From Flavobacterium davisii (lineage in GTDB: Bacteria > Bacteroidota > Bacteroidia > Flavobacteriales > Flavobacteriaceae): a stretch of 64,000 nt of DNA. Location of the stretch: NCBI RefSeq assembly GCF_019565505.1, contig NZ_CP067378.1, positions 1,984,001-2,048,000 of the forward strand, read 5' to 3'. The translations under genes and the position numbers were made by a program. Position 1 is the stretch's first letter. The number at the start of each line of letters is the position of its first letter. Positions 9,392-21,117 of this stretch are shown here, piece by piece. Below the pieces are notes generated by a model, which was not told the DNA's origin, ran no database searches, and was given only the letters and a program-made list of their open reading frames with translations.

Positions 9392-9588
9392 CCCAGATTC
9401 CGCATTAGACTTCGTTGTGAAACAAATTTTTTCAATAAATTCAAGTGCTCACGGAAAATTTTAGAAGAAGAAATAGTGAACTATTTTGATGATTAAAATT
9501 GGAGTACGTGCTTGAATTGGAAGAAAAATAAAGTGGAATAGATTTACTTCGTCTATTCGCTACGCTCGGGTCTAATGCGGAATCTGGG
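9392..9588. repeat. MITE-like element, copy 1 (197 bp)
   Basis: A non-coding element with perfect 19-bp terminal inverted repeats: CCCAGATTCCGCATTAGAC at the left and its complement at 9570-9588. Inside lies a smaller GAATAGA/TCTATTC inverted repeat. A near-identical copy is at 44375-44571, and decayed or partial copies are at 23803, 36412 and 39297. It sits between the reductase and the EamA gene. Confidence 0.85.
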
Positions 9589-9606
9589 TTTAATTTAGAA
9601 TACCTT

Positions 9607-10473
9607 TTATTTTTTATTAGCCAAGTATACCCCACTTAGTATAATTCCAGCACTAATCAGTTGCATGAAATTGATATTTTCACCATCTAATATTCCCCAA
9701 CTTAACGCTACAATAGGAATAAAATATGTAACTGATGAAGCAAATAAAGGAGAAGATATTTGTATGAGTTGATAATATAAGATATTGGCAATACCCGTTC
9801 CTATCATACCTAACAATAATATGAAAAGAGTTGATTTTATAGTTTCAGGTTGTGTGATAATTTCTCCATACCCATTATAGAATAAAATGAAAAGAGCAGG
9901 AATTAACATGATCGTAAAATTCCCTGTAGAAATACTGAGAGGACTAACATCAGGTAAATACTTCTTGATTAAATTTACATTCAAAGCATAACAAATAGTA
10001 GCAATAACAACTAATAAAGCATGAAAATAATGAGTTTCACCATTGGTTTCTTTTCCAAAATACACTAAAAATAAGCACCCCATAAGTCCCCATAATATCC
10101 CTGTAATCTGATTTCTCACAAAACTTAAGCCAAAAGCCAAAACACCTATTAATAAAGTGTAAAGAGGAGTTAAAGAATTAAGTACACCACTTACGCCACT
10201 TTTCATTCCAGTTTGTGCGTATGCAAAAAGAAATACGGGTAAACCATTTCCAAATAAAGAAGTTAAGGCTACGTATTTCCATTTGTAAGAAGGAATCTTT
10301 AAAAGAGATTTGAAACCAATAAATATTAAAAAAATAAAAGCAAAAACAAGACGTAAAGCACCTAATTGAAAAGGATTCAGCCCAACCAGTCCTCTTTTTA
10401 TTAAAATAAACGAACTACCCCAAATTAAAGATAGTAAAAATAAAAGAAGCCATTTGTTGTTTTTGTTCAGCAT
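9607..10473 (-). CDS. EamA-family (DMT) transporter
   Basis: A 288-residue inner-membrane protein with about ten hydrophobic helices in two repeated EamA halves. It opens LLLFLLSLIWGSSFILIKRG, a typical EamA first helix. The second half contains VVIATICYALNVNLIKKYL and ends in ILSGVYLANKK. I chose the start at 10473, which gives MLNKNNKWLL right before helix 1; a longer upstream reading lacks membrane or family features. The substrate is unknown (metabolite export is typical). It diverges from the HMA lipoprotein gene. Confidence 0.82.
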   Translation of the reverse strand: MLNKNNKWLLLFLLSLIWGSSFILIKRGLVGLNPFQLGALRLVFAFIFLIFIGFKSLLKIPSYKWKYVALTSLFGNGLPVFLFAYAQTGMKSGVSGVLNSLTPLYTLLIGVLAFGLSFVRNQITGILWGLMGCLFLVYFGKETNGETHYFHALLVVIATICYALNVNLIKKYLPDVSPLSISTGNFTIMLIPALFILFYNGYGEIITQPETIKSTLFILLLGMIGTGIANILYYQLIQISSPLFASSVTYFIPIVALSWGILDGENINFMQLISAGIILSGVYLANKK

Positions 10474-10567
10474 AATGAAAAATTTAAAAGCCAAAAATCT
10501 ACTAAAATTTTTAATTACACTATCAAATATGTATATTTTTGTTACAGATAATTTAAAAATAGAAATT

Positions 10568-10903
10568 ATGAATAAACTATTTTGTATGATAGCTACTACA
10601 GTTATCCTTATTGGCTGTAAAGAAGAAAACAAAGCAACATATTCAAATTCGGAATCAAATGTTCAAAAAGAATTAGCCAAAATAGAAAAAACAACATTAA
10701 AAATAAAAGGAATGACTTGTGCTATTGGATGTGCTAAGACTATTGAAAATAAATTAAACGAATTAGACGGTATTCAGAAAGCTAAAGTTGATTTTAACAC
10801 AAAATTGGCTACAATTGAATATGATAAAACCATACATACAAAAGAATCATTAGCTAGGTTTATAGAAAGTGTTGCTGATGGAAAAACCTATAAGGTTGAG
10901 TAA
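10568..10903 (+). CDS. HMA-domain lipoprotein
   Basis: A 111-residue exported lipoprotein. The signal ends TTVILIGCKEE, so lipidation is at Cys17. Residues 43-110 form a heavy-metal-associated domain with the motif GMTCAIGCAKTIE, that is GMTCxxxC with one residue more than the usual CxxC spacing. It then reads LNELDGIQKAKVDFNTKLATIEYD. It may bind copper or a related ion in the periplasm, but the altered spacing makes the metal uncertain. It is transcribed alone and ends at a strong terminator. Confidence 0.8.
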   Translation: MNKLFCMIATTVILIGCKEENKATYSNSESNVQKELAKIEKTTLKIKGMTCAIGCAKTIENKLNELDGIQKAKVDFNTKLATIEYDKTIHTKESLARFIESVADGKTYKVE

Positions 10904-10933
10904 AATAATATAGGAATAGTCTAATAAAAGGAA

Positions 10934-10967
10934 AAAAAGCAATCTAATTTTGGATTGCTTTTTTTTA
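10934..10967 (+). terminator. Terminator after the HMA lipoprotein
   Basis: AAAGCAATC stem, TAATTTT loop, complementary GATTGCTTT and a run of T. Confidence 0.85.
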
Positions 10968-11038
10968 TTCTTTTGGGTTTATTTTTATGTAATTTATTTG
11001 TTTTTTATCTTGTAATTTTTTATTTTATTATTTTTTGG

Positions 11039-11046
11039 TAGATTTG
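11039..11046 (+). promoter_or_regulatory. -7 box upstream of the giant subtilase
   Basis: TAGATTTG, matching TAnnTTTG, 16 bases before the start codon. The same octamer is present in every unit of the tandem array near 38.3-39.0 kb. Confidence 0.4.
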
Positions 11047-11062
11047 CGAAAAAAATAATAAA

Positions 11063-14000
11063 ATGAGAAGAAAATTACTAAGCTTTAGTTTCTTTGCATT
11101 TTCATTTTTTAGTTTTGCCCAAGATGGAAATTTTATAACTATCAACGGTAATAGAATAAATTCGACTGATGATTTCAGGAAATTAAAGTCAGCTTATTCA
11201 AAAGAAAAAATGATTTCTGCAAGAAAAAAAAGTACAGAAGATCCCGTTTTGATCGTACAATTTAAAAAACCTTTGAGTAAAAATGAGCAAAAAAGTTTAT
11301 CTCAAAAAGGAATTAATTTATTAAGCTATTTTTCGGATAACGCTTACTATGCTAGATTAACACCTGGTTTTTATGAGAAGAATGTTAACAATTCTGATAT
11401 TAAAACAATTTTTGTGCTCAAACCAGAACACAAAATCGCATCGGAAATTGTTGAAAATGATATTCCTACTTATGCTAAGGAAGGAGAATTACTAGATTTA
11501 GTAATTACGTATCATAAAGATGGTACTAAAAAACGTTTAGATGAAGATTTTCGTAATATAGGGTTGAAAAATTTCAGAATAAATGAAGATTTTAATCAAG
11601 TTTTTTGTAAGCTATCAAAACAAAAAATTTTAGAATTAGTAGAATTAGGAATTATTCAAAATGTTGAATTAGCTCCAGCACCAGCAGTTTTAGAAAATAA
11701 TCCGAGGAAGAACCTCTCATAAGGTAAATGTATTATCATCTAATTTAAACGGGTTAGGATACGGATTAACAGGTAATGGTGTGAAAATTGGTATTTGGGA
11801 TGGTAATGTTGAGCCCCATAAAGATGCAACCAATAGACTCTTTACCAGAGAATATGAGTCGGCAAGTACACATGGTAGTCACGTTTTTGGAACTATGGCA
11901 GGAGCGGGAATCATAGATCCTCTTGCAAAAGGAATGGCTCCTAAAGCGACCGTATACGCTTGGAATTTTAACGTTCAATCGAATGGATTAAAAGTCTATG
12001 AAGAACGATTGTTATCCGCTAATAATGATGGAATTGAATTGACGCAAAATTCTTACGGTGTTAATCTTGATAAAGGATACAGTACCACTAGATATGATGT
12101 TTCTGATAGAGGAGATGATGAGGTAATGGTTAGAAAAAATTATTTGTTAACCATGTATTCAAATGGAAATGCACAATCAGCAAATCTTGCTGCTGGAGGG
12201 TTTTATACTTCTACTAAAAATTCTAAAAATGCGCTACACGTGGCAGCAAATGATCCTAATGAAAGTATAAGTAATTATAGTAGTTTTGGTCCTACAGCAG
12301 ATGGGCGTTTAGTTCCTCAAATTTCAGGTATAGGTTCAGATGTGTATTCTATGAGTTATAATAATTCATACGAAGTAATGAGTGGTACTTCTATGGCAAC
12401 CCCGGGAGTTACCGGTACTGTAGCATTATTGTATGAACGTTACAAAAATAAGTTCGGACAAAGACCTTTAGGATCTTTAATGAAAGCCATTGTGTGTAAC
12501 ACAGCCGATGAGTTAGGGAATGTCGGACCAGATTATAAATATGGATATGGTAAAATAAATGGATTACGTGCAGTCCAAGCAATTGATGAAAATAGATTTT
12601 ATACAGCATCTATTGCAAATGGAGTAGATAATCAAAAAGTGATTACTGTTCCAACAGGTACAAAGCAATTAAAAGTTATGTTATGTTATACTGACTTGCC
12701 GAGTGTACGAGTACAAATTCTATTTTGGTTAATAATTTAGACCTAAAAGTATTACGTAATGGGCAAATTTATTTACCTTGGGTGTTAAATCCTTCTATGC
12801 CTAATAATCCAGCAACTAAAGGAATTGATGATTTAAATAATATAGAGCAGGTTACAATTGATAATCCTGAACCGGGGGGATTATACTATCATAATCAATG
12901 GTAAAAATATTCCACTAGATTCACAAGAATTTTCAGTAGCGTATGATTATATAAGACCAGAATTTAAATTAACATATCCTATCGGAAATGAAAAATTAAT
13001 CCCGGGAACAAAAGAATTTATTCGTTGGGATTATGTAGGAGAGGCAAAACCTTTTGTTTTAGAATATTCAAATGATGGTGGGAATAACTATAAACAAATA
13101 GCTGAATTGCCTACGGAAGCGAGAACTTATCTTTGGACAGTACCCAATGAAGTTGGAACTAATTTTAAAATAAGAATTTTAAGCGGAGGAAAAGTAGTGT
13201 CTTCTAAACAAGTATTTACGTTAATGCCTAGGCCAGAAAATTTTAAATCAGAAACAGTAACAAATTGTGGTACTACAGATTTTAAATTGACTTGGGATGT
13301 CATTCCTAATGCGAAATATGAAATTTTAAAATTAAGTGCTAATGGCGAAGATTTTGAAGTTATAGCAGAAACGCCTACAAATGAATATGCTATAAATACT
13401 ACAAATAAAGATGTTTATACAGTAAGAGCAATCAGTTTAACAACTAATGCTGTTTCTGAAAGAGCAATTGCAATAATATTAAATCCTTTAAACTCAAAAG
13501 AATTAACAGCTGTTAGTTTACCATATAAAGAAGATTTCGAAACATTAAGTCCTTCCAATATTACCTTAACAAGTAATCCAACAGGTAAAGCGGATATTAC
13601 TTATGCAACGCCAAAAGGTAGAAATGGAATTGTATTTTCAAGTAATGGAGTAGCAGGAGCAACACCATGGGTTGCGTCTTCTGTATTAGGATTTGGTGAT
13701 ACATCAACTACAAATGCTTTTAAAGACAATCCAACGTATATCAAAAAAGCTACATTTTGTGAATTTGATGCTACGGCTCTTGCAGGAAAAAAAATACGCT
13801 TAAAATATGATGTGCGTTATGAAAATCCTAATTTCTCCTCAAATAAAATTTTCTTAAGAGTTCTTGTTAATGGAACAGAATTAGTAAGTGATCAAGGATA
13901 TAAATTTATTACAGGAATGGCAGGTTCAGGATCGCCTATTTATGATCTAAGCGCTTATGCTGGTGGTAAGATAAACCTTGTTTTTGAAACAGCTATGGAT

Positions 14001-17000
14001 GATAGTGATGTTAATACTACATCTAAAAAAACAAGTACACTTAGTTTAGACAATATAATGCTTTATGAAGCAACAGATGATCTAGGAATTAGTTTTGCTA
14101 ATACTAGTATTTCAACACTTTCAAGTACTTCAACAGCTGTAAAGGTTTCTGTTAGTTTGCTTAATTATAGTGCTAATGAAATTTCGAATATACCAGTATC
14201 TTATACAATAAATGGAGGAGCACCTATTAATGAAGTTATAGCAGGACCTATTGCCCCTATGGGACGTTTTAGCTATGATTTTACAACAACTCAAAATATG
14301 AGTGCATTAGGAAAATATGCTATAGTAGTAAAAGCTAACATGGTTGGTGATACTAATCCAGCAAATAACACCTATAGTTTTAACCGTACTAATAATGGTT
14401 CAGATATAGCAATCAGCTCTTCTAAACTTGTACATACTGGGTGTGATATAAGTTTTACAGACGATGGAGGACGTTTTGATGACTATAAAAGTATACCAGT
14501 CCCAGCAGCTGCAAAAAAGCTACTTTTAAACCCGCTATTGCTGGTAAAAAAATTAAAGTAGATTTTACAAGTTTTAATTTAGAAGATCGTTATGATTTTC
14601 TAAAAATATACAATGGACCAGATGAAAAATCACCATTAATTGCATCTTATACAGGAAATACGATACCTGCTTCTATAACTTCTTCCGCTACTAATGGAGA
14701 ATTAACATTTGAATTTGTACCTGATGATGCAGTAGCAGAAAGTGGTTGGGTAGCTAATATTACCTGTGTTGATTATGTACCTTTTGTAGATGCTGGAATT
14801 ACATCTATTATAAAACCCGAAATACTAGGTAAAAAATCAGCAAACACCACCATAACAATTGCAGTTAAAAACTATTCATCTGATACTAGAAACAATTTAC
14901 CTGTATTTTATCAGATTAATGGAGGACCAAAAGTTGAAGAAGTTATAGCCTCTATTAACGGTTTCGAAGAAAAAGAATATACGTTTACTACTCCGGTAGA
15001 TTTAAGCACTAATCCTGATGAAAAATTTGCTTATGTAATTAATGCAGGTATCAATGAAGTGGATACTAATTTAACTAATAATAAGAAAGAGAAAAAAGTA
15101 TACAATAGATATAGTTTACCACAAAACGTTAATACAGACGGATATGCAATTACGAACCTAAATTGGAGTACTTTCTCTAATGCAAGTGGAGTAACAGGAT
15201 ATTCAGATTTTAAAAATTTATCTATTCCTGTATTCAAAACAAAGACTTATTATCCTAATGTGACTATTTCTAAAGCAGATTTACCTTTAACTAGATCATT
15301 AACGTTAAGTACAGGCGTATTTACAATTATGGTTATAGATCTAAATAATGATGGTAATTTTAGTGATGAATATTATGCAGGTAAATATTGGGTAAATACA
15401 GAAGCAAACGAAGCTAGTTTGGCATCTACAAGAACTACCCACTATTTTAAAAATGTTGAAAAAAATACAGTAGGAGTTGCTATTCCTTCTGATGTGCCAA
15501 CAGGAAATCATGCCGTTCGTTTTATACACATGTTTAGAGATAAAGCAGAATCTTTTAATGTAGTGTTAGGGGCCAACAAAAGACGGGTTAACAACTTCAA
15601 GAAATGATTTTGAAATTGAAGAATACACCTTAAATGTCCAAGAACTTCCAACAGCAGACGTTGAACTAGTTGAAATTCTTGATTTACGTCCAAGACTTAA
15701 TAATACAAGCGTTGTAACCGTTAAATTAAGAAATAATTCATCCGTTGCTTTAAAAAACTTTGATATTGCTTATAAAATAAATAACGGTGCAGAAGTTAAA
15801 CAAACAATAACAGCAGATGTTAATCCTGCTAGTGAAGCTATTGTTTCATTCACAACAGAAGCTGATTTAAGAGCTATTCAAGAATATACAATAGAAGCCT
15901 ATACTCAATTAGTAGGTGATCAAAATATTAGTAATGATAAGAAAGTCTTAACAATTAAGCACGTAGCACAAAATATACCAAACAAAGTAGCTAATTTTGA
16001 TGGTAATGATGATGTGTTAATTACTAAAACAAATCCGTTGTTTGAATTAGGGAATGGATTTACTTTCGAAACTTGGATTAATCAAAAAACACCAGCTCCT
16101 AGTTTTGGTAGGTTCTTTGATAAAGGAAGTATTGTCGCATTTATCAATAACAATGCAGGACATTCACTTTATAAAGAAAATAGTTTAATTATAAGCGTAA
16201 CAAAAGATTCTGGATCATTTGCTTTAAATACTGAAACAAATACGATTAAGTTAAATGAATGGATGCATATTGCAGTAACAGCAAGTAAAACCAATCAGTA
16301 TAAGGTATATATCAACGGAGTGGAGGTTCCTGCCAGATTAGTTTCTGGAACAGTTGGAGCACCAAAAGCTAATAATACCTCTCCTTTACTGATCGGTAAT
16401 AATTTAGCTCTAACAAGAGGATTTAATGGTAACATTGACGAAGTCAGAGTTTGGAATACTGAAAGATCAGCAGCAGATATTATAAATAATCAAAACACTA
16501 AGTTTGTAGGAAATGAAGCAGGCTTATTGTGCTATCTTCCAATAGCCGAAACAGAAGAAGTTTTTACTTATGATAAATCAGCTTTAGATAATACCGCTAT
16601 AGCTATTAATACAGGAACAAACTTTTTTGAGACACCTAAATTATTACGCAATTTTAATTTAGTGGGACAATTAAAAAATGTTTACAACGAAGCAGATAAG
16701 TCCTTTACTTTCCATGTATCTGATACATTTGATTTAACTAAAGCAGTTTTTGATTTTACGACTAACATGTTTTCTAACGCATTGATAAATAATGTTGTAC
16801 AAGTTTCAGGAGTAACTGAAAATAACGTTGCGACAGAGTTTGTACTAACAATTCAAGGAACAGGATTAAACGCTGAATTATCTGAAAACTACAGGATAAA
16901 AATTAATAAAGGTTTAAATACAGAATCAAAATTAATTAGCTACAAGTTTCTAACTACAGATAACAATGATTTAGGTCAAAACTTAGAAACTGCTATTAAC

Positions 17001-17461
17001 GGAGTAAATGTAGTCGGAAGAGCAGGAAATGTAAATCTATCGAATTTAATTGCAACTTTTGAAACGTCTCCAAAAGCCACTGTTTTTGTAGATGGAGTAA
17101 AACAATTAAACAATAAAACAGTTGCATTAAGCTATGAAGGACAATCAGTTATTGTTTGTGTGGTGGCAGAAAATACATTGTCAAAAACTTACTATGAAAT
17201 AAATATAGAAAGAACTCTTTCTAATGATAGTTTTGAAAATGAAATAATGGCTGTATATCCAAATCCAGTAACTGAAGGAGAAATGATATCCTTAAGTAAA
17301 GAAGGCGAAGTAGTATTATATGACTTAATTGGAAAAAAAGTTATAGAATCTAAAGAAAAAATTAATAAAATTAATTCATCAGGTTTAAAACCGGTACTTA
17401 TTTGTTAGAAGTAACTACTGATGCCAAAAATAAAATACGCAAAAAAATTGTTATTAAATAA
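11063..17461 (+). CDS. Giant secreted S8 subtilase with T9SS sorting signal (frame broken six times)
   Basis: One gene of about 2,130 residues once six small breaks are repaired (near 11702, 12699, 12871, 14512, 15569, 17387). Order: signal peptide (FSFFSFAQ); N-terminal prodomain; subtilisin domain with Asp in KIGIWDGN, His in THGSHVFGTMAG and Ser in SGTSMATPG; a PPC-like beta domain; a fibronectin-like stretch; a CUB-like domain near 14.5 kb; a GEVED-type region near 15.2 kb; a LamG-like domain near 16.0-16.5 kb (FTFETWINQ, NGNIDEVRVWN); and a type A T9SS sorting domain (YPNPVTEGE, VVLYDLIGKKV). It is thus exported through the type IX system to the surface or medium. Catalytic residues are all present. 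A promoter box lies at 11039. Confidence 0.85.
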
Positions 17462-17478
17462 CATGTGTTAGTTTTTAT

Positions 17479-17506
17479 AAAAAGACCGCTTTTAAGCGGT
17501 CTTTTT
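17479..17506 (+). terminator. Terminator after the giant subtilase
   Basis: AAAAAGACCGC stem, TTTTAA loop, GCGGTCTTTTT. It ends 33 bases before the rnpA -7 box. Confidence 0.9.
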
Positions 17507-17538
17507 ATTATAAATTATGGACTTTTTAATATACTTTT

Positions 17539-17546
17539 TATCTTTG
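17539..17546 (+). promoter_or_regulatory. -7 box of rnpA
   Basis: TATCTTTG ends only 5 bases before the rnpA ATG at 17552. If transcription begins about 7 bases after the box, the transcript is leaderless or nearly so. Confidence 0.4.
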
Positions 17547-17551
17547 TTCCA

Positions 17552-17946
17552 ATGAAGCAGAATTATCCTAATTATGAAAAATTAAAAAGTAGAACACTGA
17601 TAGACTATTTGTTTACAAATGGAAAATCCGTTTCAAAATACCCTTTGCGTTTAGTTTTTGCTGAAGTAGCGGAATTAAAAAATACGCGTACAAACATACA
17701 AATAGGGGTATCCGTTTCTAAAAAATACTTTAAAAAGGCTGTAGATCGAAATTATTATAAACGAGTACTAAGAGAAATATATCGTTTAAACAAACACGAA
17801 TTGAAAGGAGTGATTTCGGAAAAAAATACATCATGATGCTCATGTATCAAACCAAAGAACGATTAGATTTTCATGAAATTAATGATAAGATAAAAAGTTT
17901 GTTAATCAAATTTAATGAACAATTAAATAAGCAGGAGGTTAAATAA
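17552..17946 (+). CDS. rnpA: Ribonuclease P protein component (frame broken once)
   Basis: The basic protein subunit of RNase P, which trims tRNA 5' ends. The conserved core is visible: GVSVSKKYFKKAVDRNYYKRVLREIYR contains the family's RNR-like stretch (here DRNYYKR). The frame fails in an A7 run at 17820-17826; with one A added the reading continues YIMMLMYQTKERLDF to a stop at 17946, giving 131 residues, the usual size. The start at 17552 gives MKQNYPNYEK. Its end overlaps the convergent response regulator gene by 8 bases. Confidence 0.9.
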
Positions 17947-18592
17947 CTCCTGCTTTTCTTGCTGCTCTTACTATATCTTCATCACTCCCTATTTCAATAT
18001 CTAGAAACTTTTTTATATTTGCTTTCCTTTTTTCAATAGAACTCATAGAAAGATTTAGATAGTTCGGAATATTTTTTGTTTTGATACCCTTTGAAAGTAA
18101 AGATATAATTTGACGATTTGTTTCATCTAAATATGCTTTATTGGATAATAATTCCTTTACATTATGATCCACTGTAACGCTTCTATAATTTTCTCCTTTT
18201 ATTATTTTATCAAAAGCTATTAATAATTCATCAGCTGTGAAATCACTTTTTACGAGTATTCCATCTGGATTTACGCGTTTTATCATATCCAATAAAATAA
18301 TAGATTCAGAGTGAGACGTAAGAAAGATTATTTTTGTATTAGGTCTTTTTTTTCTAATTATTTTAGCTAGATCAATTCCGTTTTCTATATGACCTTCTTT
18401 GTATGCAGGTAAGTTATGATCTAGAAAAGCAACGTCAAAATGAGCATTTGATTCTATTATCTTTAAAGCACTTTCACAATTATAAGCAGCCGTAGTATCG
18501 ATGTTGTATCCAAAATCGTTATATGAAAGAATTACTTTATATCCTTCAATCATAGAAGGATGATCATCCACAATAAGTATTCTAATGTCCAT
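17939..18592 (-). CDS. NarL/FixJ-family response regulator
   Basis: A 217-residue regulator. The receiver domain has ILIVDDHPSMIEGYK at the N-terminus, the phospho-acceptor Asp58 in VAFLDHNLPAY, and the Lys in LVKSDF. The C-terminal LuxR-type helix-turn-helix reads LLSKGIKTKNIPNYLNLSMS followed by SIEKRKANIKKFL. It starts 22 bases after the stop of the TPR-histidine kinase, its obvious partner. The DNA-binding part is more diverged than in classical NarL proteins, as is common in Flavobacteriaceae. Confidence 0.9.
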   Translation of the reverse strand: MDIRILIVDDHPSMIEGYKVILSYNDFGYNIDTTAAYNCESALKIIESNAHFDVAFLDHNLPAYKEGHIENGIDLAKIIRKKRPNTKIIFLTSHSESIILLDMIKRVNPDGILVKSDFTADELLIAFDKIIKGENYRSVTVDHNVKELLSNKAYLDETNRQIISLLSKGIKTKNIPNYLNLSMSSIEKRKANIKKFLDIEIGSDEDIVRAARKAGVI

Positions 18593-18614
18593 GTTATTTT
18601 AAGTGTTAATTTTG

Positions 18615-20701
18615 TTAGTATGGCAATGATAGATTAATATGAGTACCCTTGTTTATAGTTGAATAAAATTTAACCTCCCCATTCATTGATTTAGCTCTTG
18701 AATTAATATTCTTAATTCCTATTCCTTCCTTTACTTTATTTATATCAAAACCCACCCCATTATCTTCTATATCTATAATTAATCTATCAAGTACTTTTTT
18801 TATTGATAAAATCACCAATGTTGCATGAGAGTATTTATACGTGTTTTGAAGACATTCTTGTAAAATTCTATAAATGTCAATTTTTACAGAAGTTTCAATG
18901 GCTTCCCAAACAATATTGGTGTCTATTTCTAATATATATTCTATATTAATTGCATTGCAATAATCTTCAAATAAATTTTGAATAATTAATTTAAAACTTT
19001 CCTTTTCTAAGAAAGTTTCTTGATTTAAATCATGTGAGATATTACGTAATTCCTTTTCTATATTTTGAATGTTTTCAATATGCTTTAAACATTTTTCAAT
19101 AGTTTCCTGATCTTGTCTTTTTGATAATATGAACAAATTTAAACGAGTACTCGTTAATTTACTCATAACCCCATCATGTAGCTCTTGCGATATTCTCTTT
19201 TTTTCTTGTTGTCTGGTATCATTTATTAAATGCTGTTGTTGGAGCATTAGTTTATAAATTTGCTCATTACTTTCTTGCTGTTCCCTTTCAAATTGAAGTT
19301 GTTTATTTTTACTACTTTGACTTTTGTTGTTATACAACAAGATTAATAAAATAATCATGCCAGAACTACCAAATAATATGAGCCATCTTTGAGAAGAAAT
19401 TTGCTCCTTTTCTTCTTGAATAATTTGTTTCTCTGTTAGTATTTCATCCGTTTCATATTCAATTCGAGCAAAACTATTACGTTTGTTAAATTCAACCGTT
19501 TGTATGCTATCGCTTAAATTAATATATTCTTCGTATAAGTCATACTGATTTTTTTTATCAATTTTAGAAAGAAGTCTTAGTGCTCTTAATTCATCTTCAA
19601 GAATTTTGTTTTCAGAAGCAATTTTTTTTGCATTTCTAAGAAAAGAAATAGCCTTTGGAACATCTTTTTATACAAATAAAGCTCTCCTAAATAAATATTT
19701 GAAAGTACAATTCCGGGGATATTGTTGTCTTTTTTTCGGATTTTTAATGATTCATAAAGCTTTTCTTCTGCTATTTCTAAATTATCCAACTGCATTTCGG
19801 CATAAGCTTTATTACTAATAAGGGATGAGTATGTATAAGACCCAATTTTTTCCGGATTTGAAAATAACAATCCTTCATCATATTGAACAATTGCCTCATG
19901 ATAAGCTTTCTTTTTAGAATAGGCTTTTCCTAAATATATATATACTTGTGCTTTTAGAGCTTCATATTGAGGATCTTTTGTTAATAAATTGATGGTAGAT
20001 AACGCTTTATTATAATATGCAATAGCTTCATCAGGGCTATTTAAGCCTACCAGTACATTTCCAAGATTTAAGTAACAATCATATATTAATCTCGTATAAT
20101 TAATTGCTTTTGCAATTTTTAAAACCTTTATAAATTCAACTTCTGCACCCGAGAAGTCCTTTTCGTATAGTAATATGTCTGCTTTAGAAAACTTTACACG
20201 AGTTAATTCTTTGGTTTTTTTTAATAACTCATAGTTTTTTTCAGATCTAGTAAAATAATAATAAGCACTATCATTTTTGAAATTTAAATAAAAATAATCA
20301 CCAATATAATGATAACCCTTTGCAATGTCTACAGGATCTTGAGCTTCTTTTGCAAGCTTAAAAGCTATTCTTGAAATACGGAGGTAGTTTTCGGAATCTT
20401 CTAGATTATAATACCTTCCAGCCAGTTTAAAGTAACTTTTTCTTAGGCTGGAAGTATTATGTGTATTTTTTTGTAGCTCATTTTCAATTATAATAGCATC
20501 TCTTTTCTTGTCTTCTTGTAAAGAAATAGGACTATTGGTATTAGCTGAAGAATCTTCAATGTTTAAATCATGACCTATTTCTACCTCCTTTTTGCAAGAA
20601 AAGAGAAAGAACATAAGAGAAATTAGTAATAAACGTCTATTCAAGTTTTTTTTACCAAATTTAAGGAAAACTTTGTTGATATATTCTTTAAATAATGGCA
20701 A
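18615..20701 (-). CDS. TPR-containing sensor histidine kinase (frame broken once)
   Basis: A hybrid of about 695 residues. An N-terminal export segment ends LMFFLFSCKKE, a lipoprotein-like Cys. Several tetratricopeptide repeats follow, for example DEAIAYYNKALSTI and YHEAIVQYDEGLLFS, forming a periplasmic sensor. A membrane helix (WLILFGSSGMIILLILLY) leads to a coiled coil, a HisKA_3 domain with His in ISQELHDGVMSKL, and an ATPase domain with DIEDNGVGFD. One base is missing from the T5 run at 19665-19669; adding it joins the two reading frames. The first likely start could be downstream of 20701, near 20644 (LNRRLLLISL). Partner: the regulator at 17939. Confidence 0.85.
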
Positions 20702-20810
20702 AGCTTTTGATTTGTTATTTTTAATGATAATATATTACTAAATTGCGATAAATTAATTAAAATGACCTTTTGTGGTTGTTTAGTGTTGTTTGAATAAGTT
20801 TGGTATAATC

Positions 20811-21014
20811 TTATTCTGGTTTTTTAGGTTTAAGAATTGGTTCTCCGTCAGCATCGTTCTCTAATGAGTAATTAGATTGATTTAGGATAGTGCTCTGTTC
20901 ATCAGTCATTCTAGCAGTAGGATCTATAGAATAAGAGCCATCTCCATTTTCAGTACAAGTTATAGGAGAAATAAATAATAAAAACATACCTGAAAATAAA
21001 TAAATTTTTTTCAT
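20811..21014 (-). CDS. Small exported protein of unknown function
   Basis: A 67-residue protein I do not recognise. It opens with a signal peptide (KKIYLFSGMFLLFISPITC); the Cys could be a lipidation site although the residues before it are not a good lipobox. The rest is acidic and ends ILKPKKPE. It lies just upstream of the TPR-kinase gene on the same strand with about 110 bases between, so it may share regulation with that system or be a secreted peptide. Confidence 0.5.
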   Translation of the reverse strand: MKKIYLFSGMFLLFISPITCTENGDGSYSIDPTARMTDEQSTILNQSNYSLENDADGEPILKPKKPE

Positions 21015-21117
21015 AATTAGCTGATTTTAAGTTGATTACTTAGGGTGTGAAATTAGATGTTTTTTTTTTGAATAAATTACGGTTTTTCCGTATATTTTGT
21101 TAATTTTTTTAACAATT

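Noticed and set aside
9441..9635. Open frames at 9441-9635 and 44424-44615 that encode nearly the same peptide
   Set aside because: Both lie across the MITE-like copies on the minus strand; the similarity is that of the repeat, and there is no start signal, codon pattern or known family.
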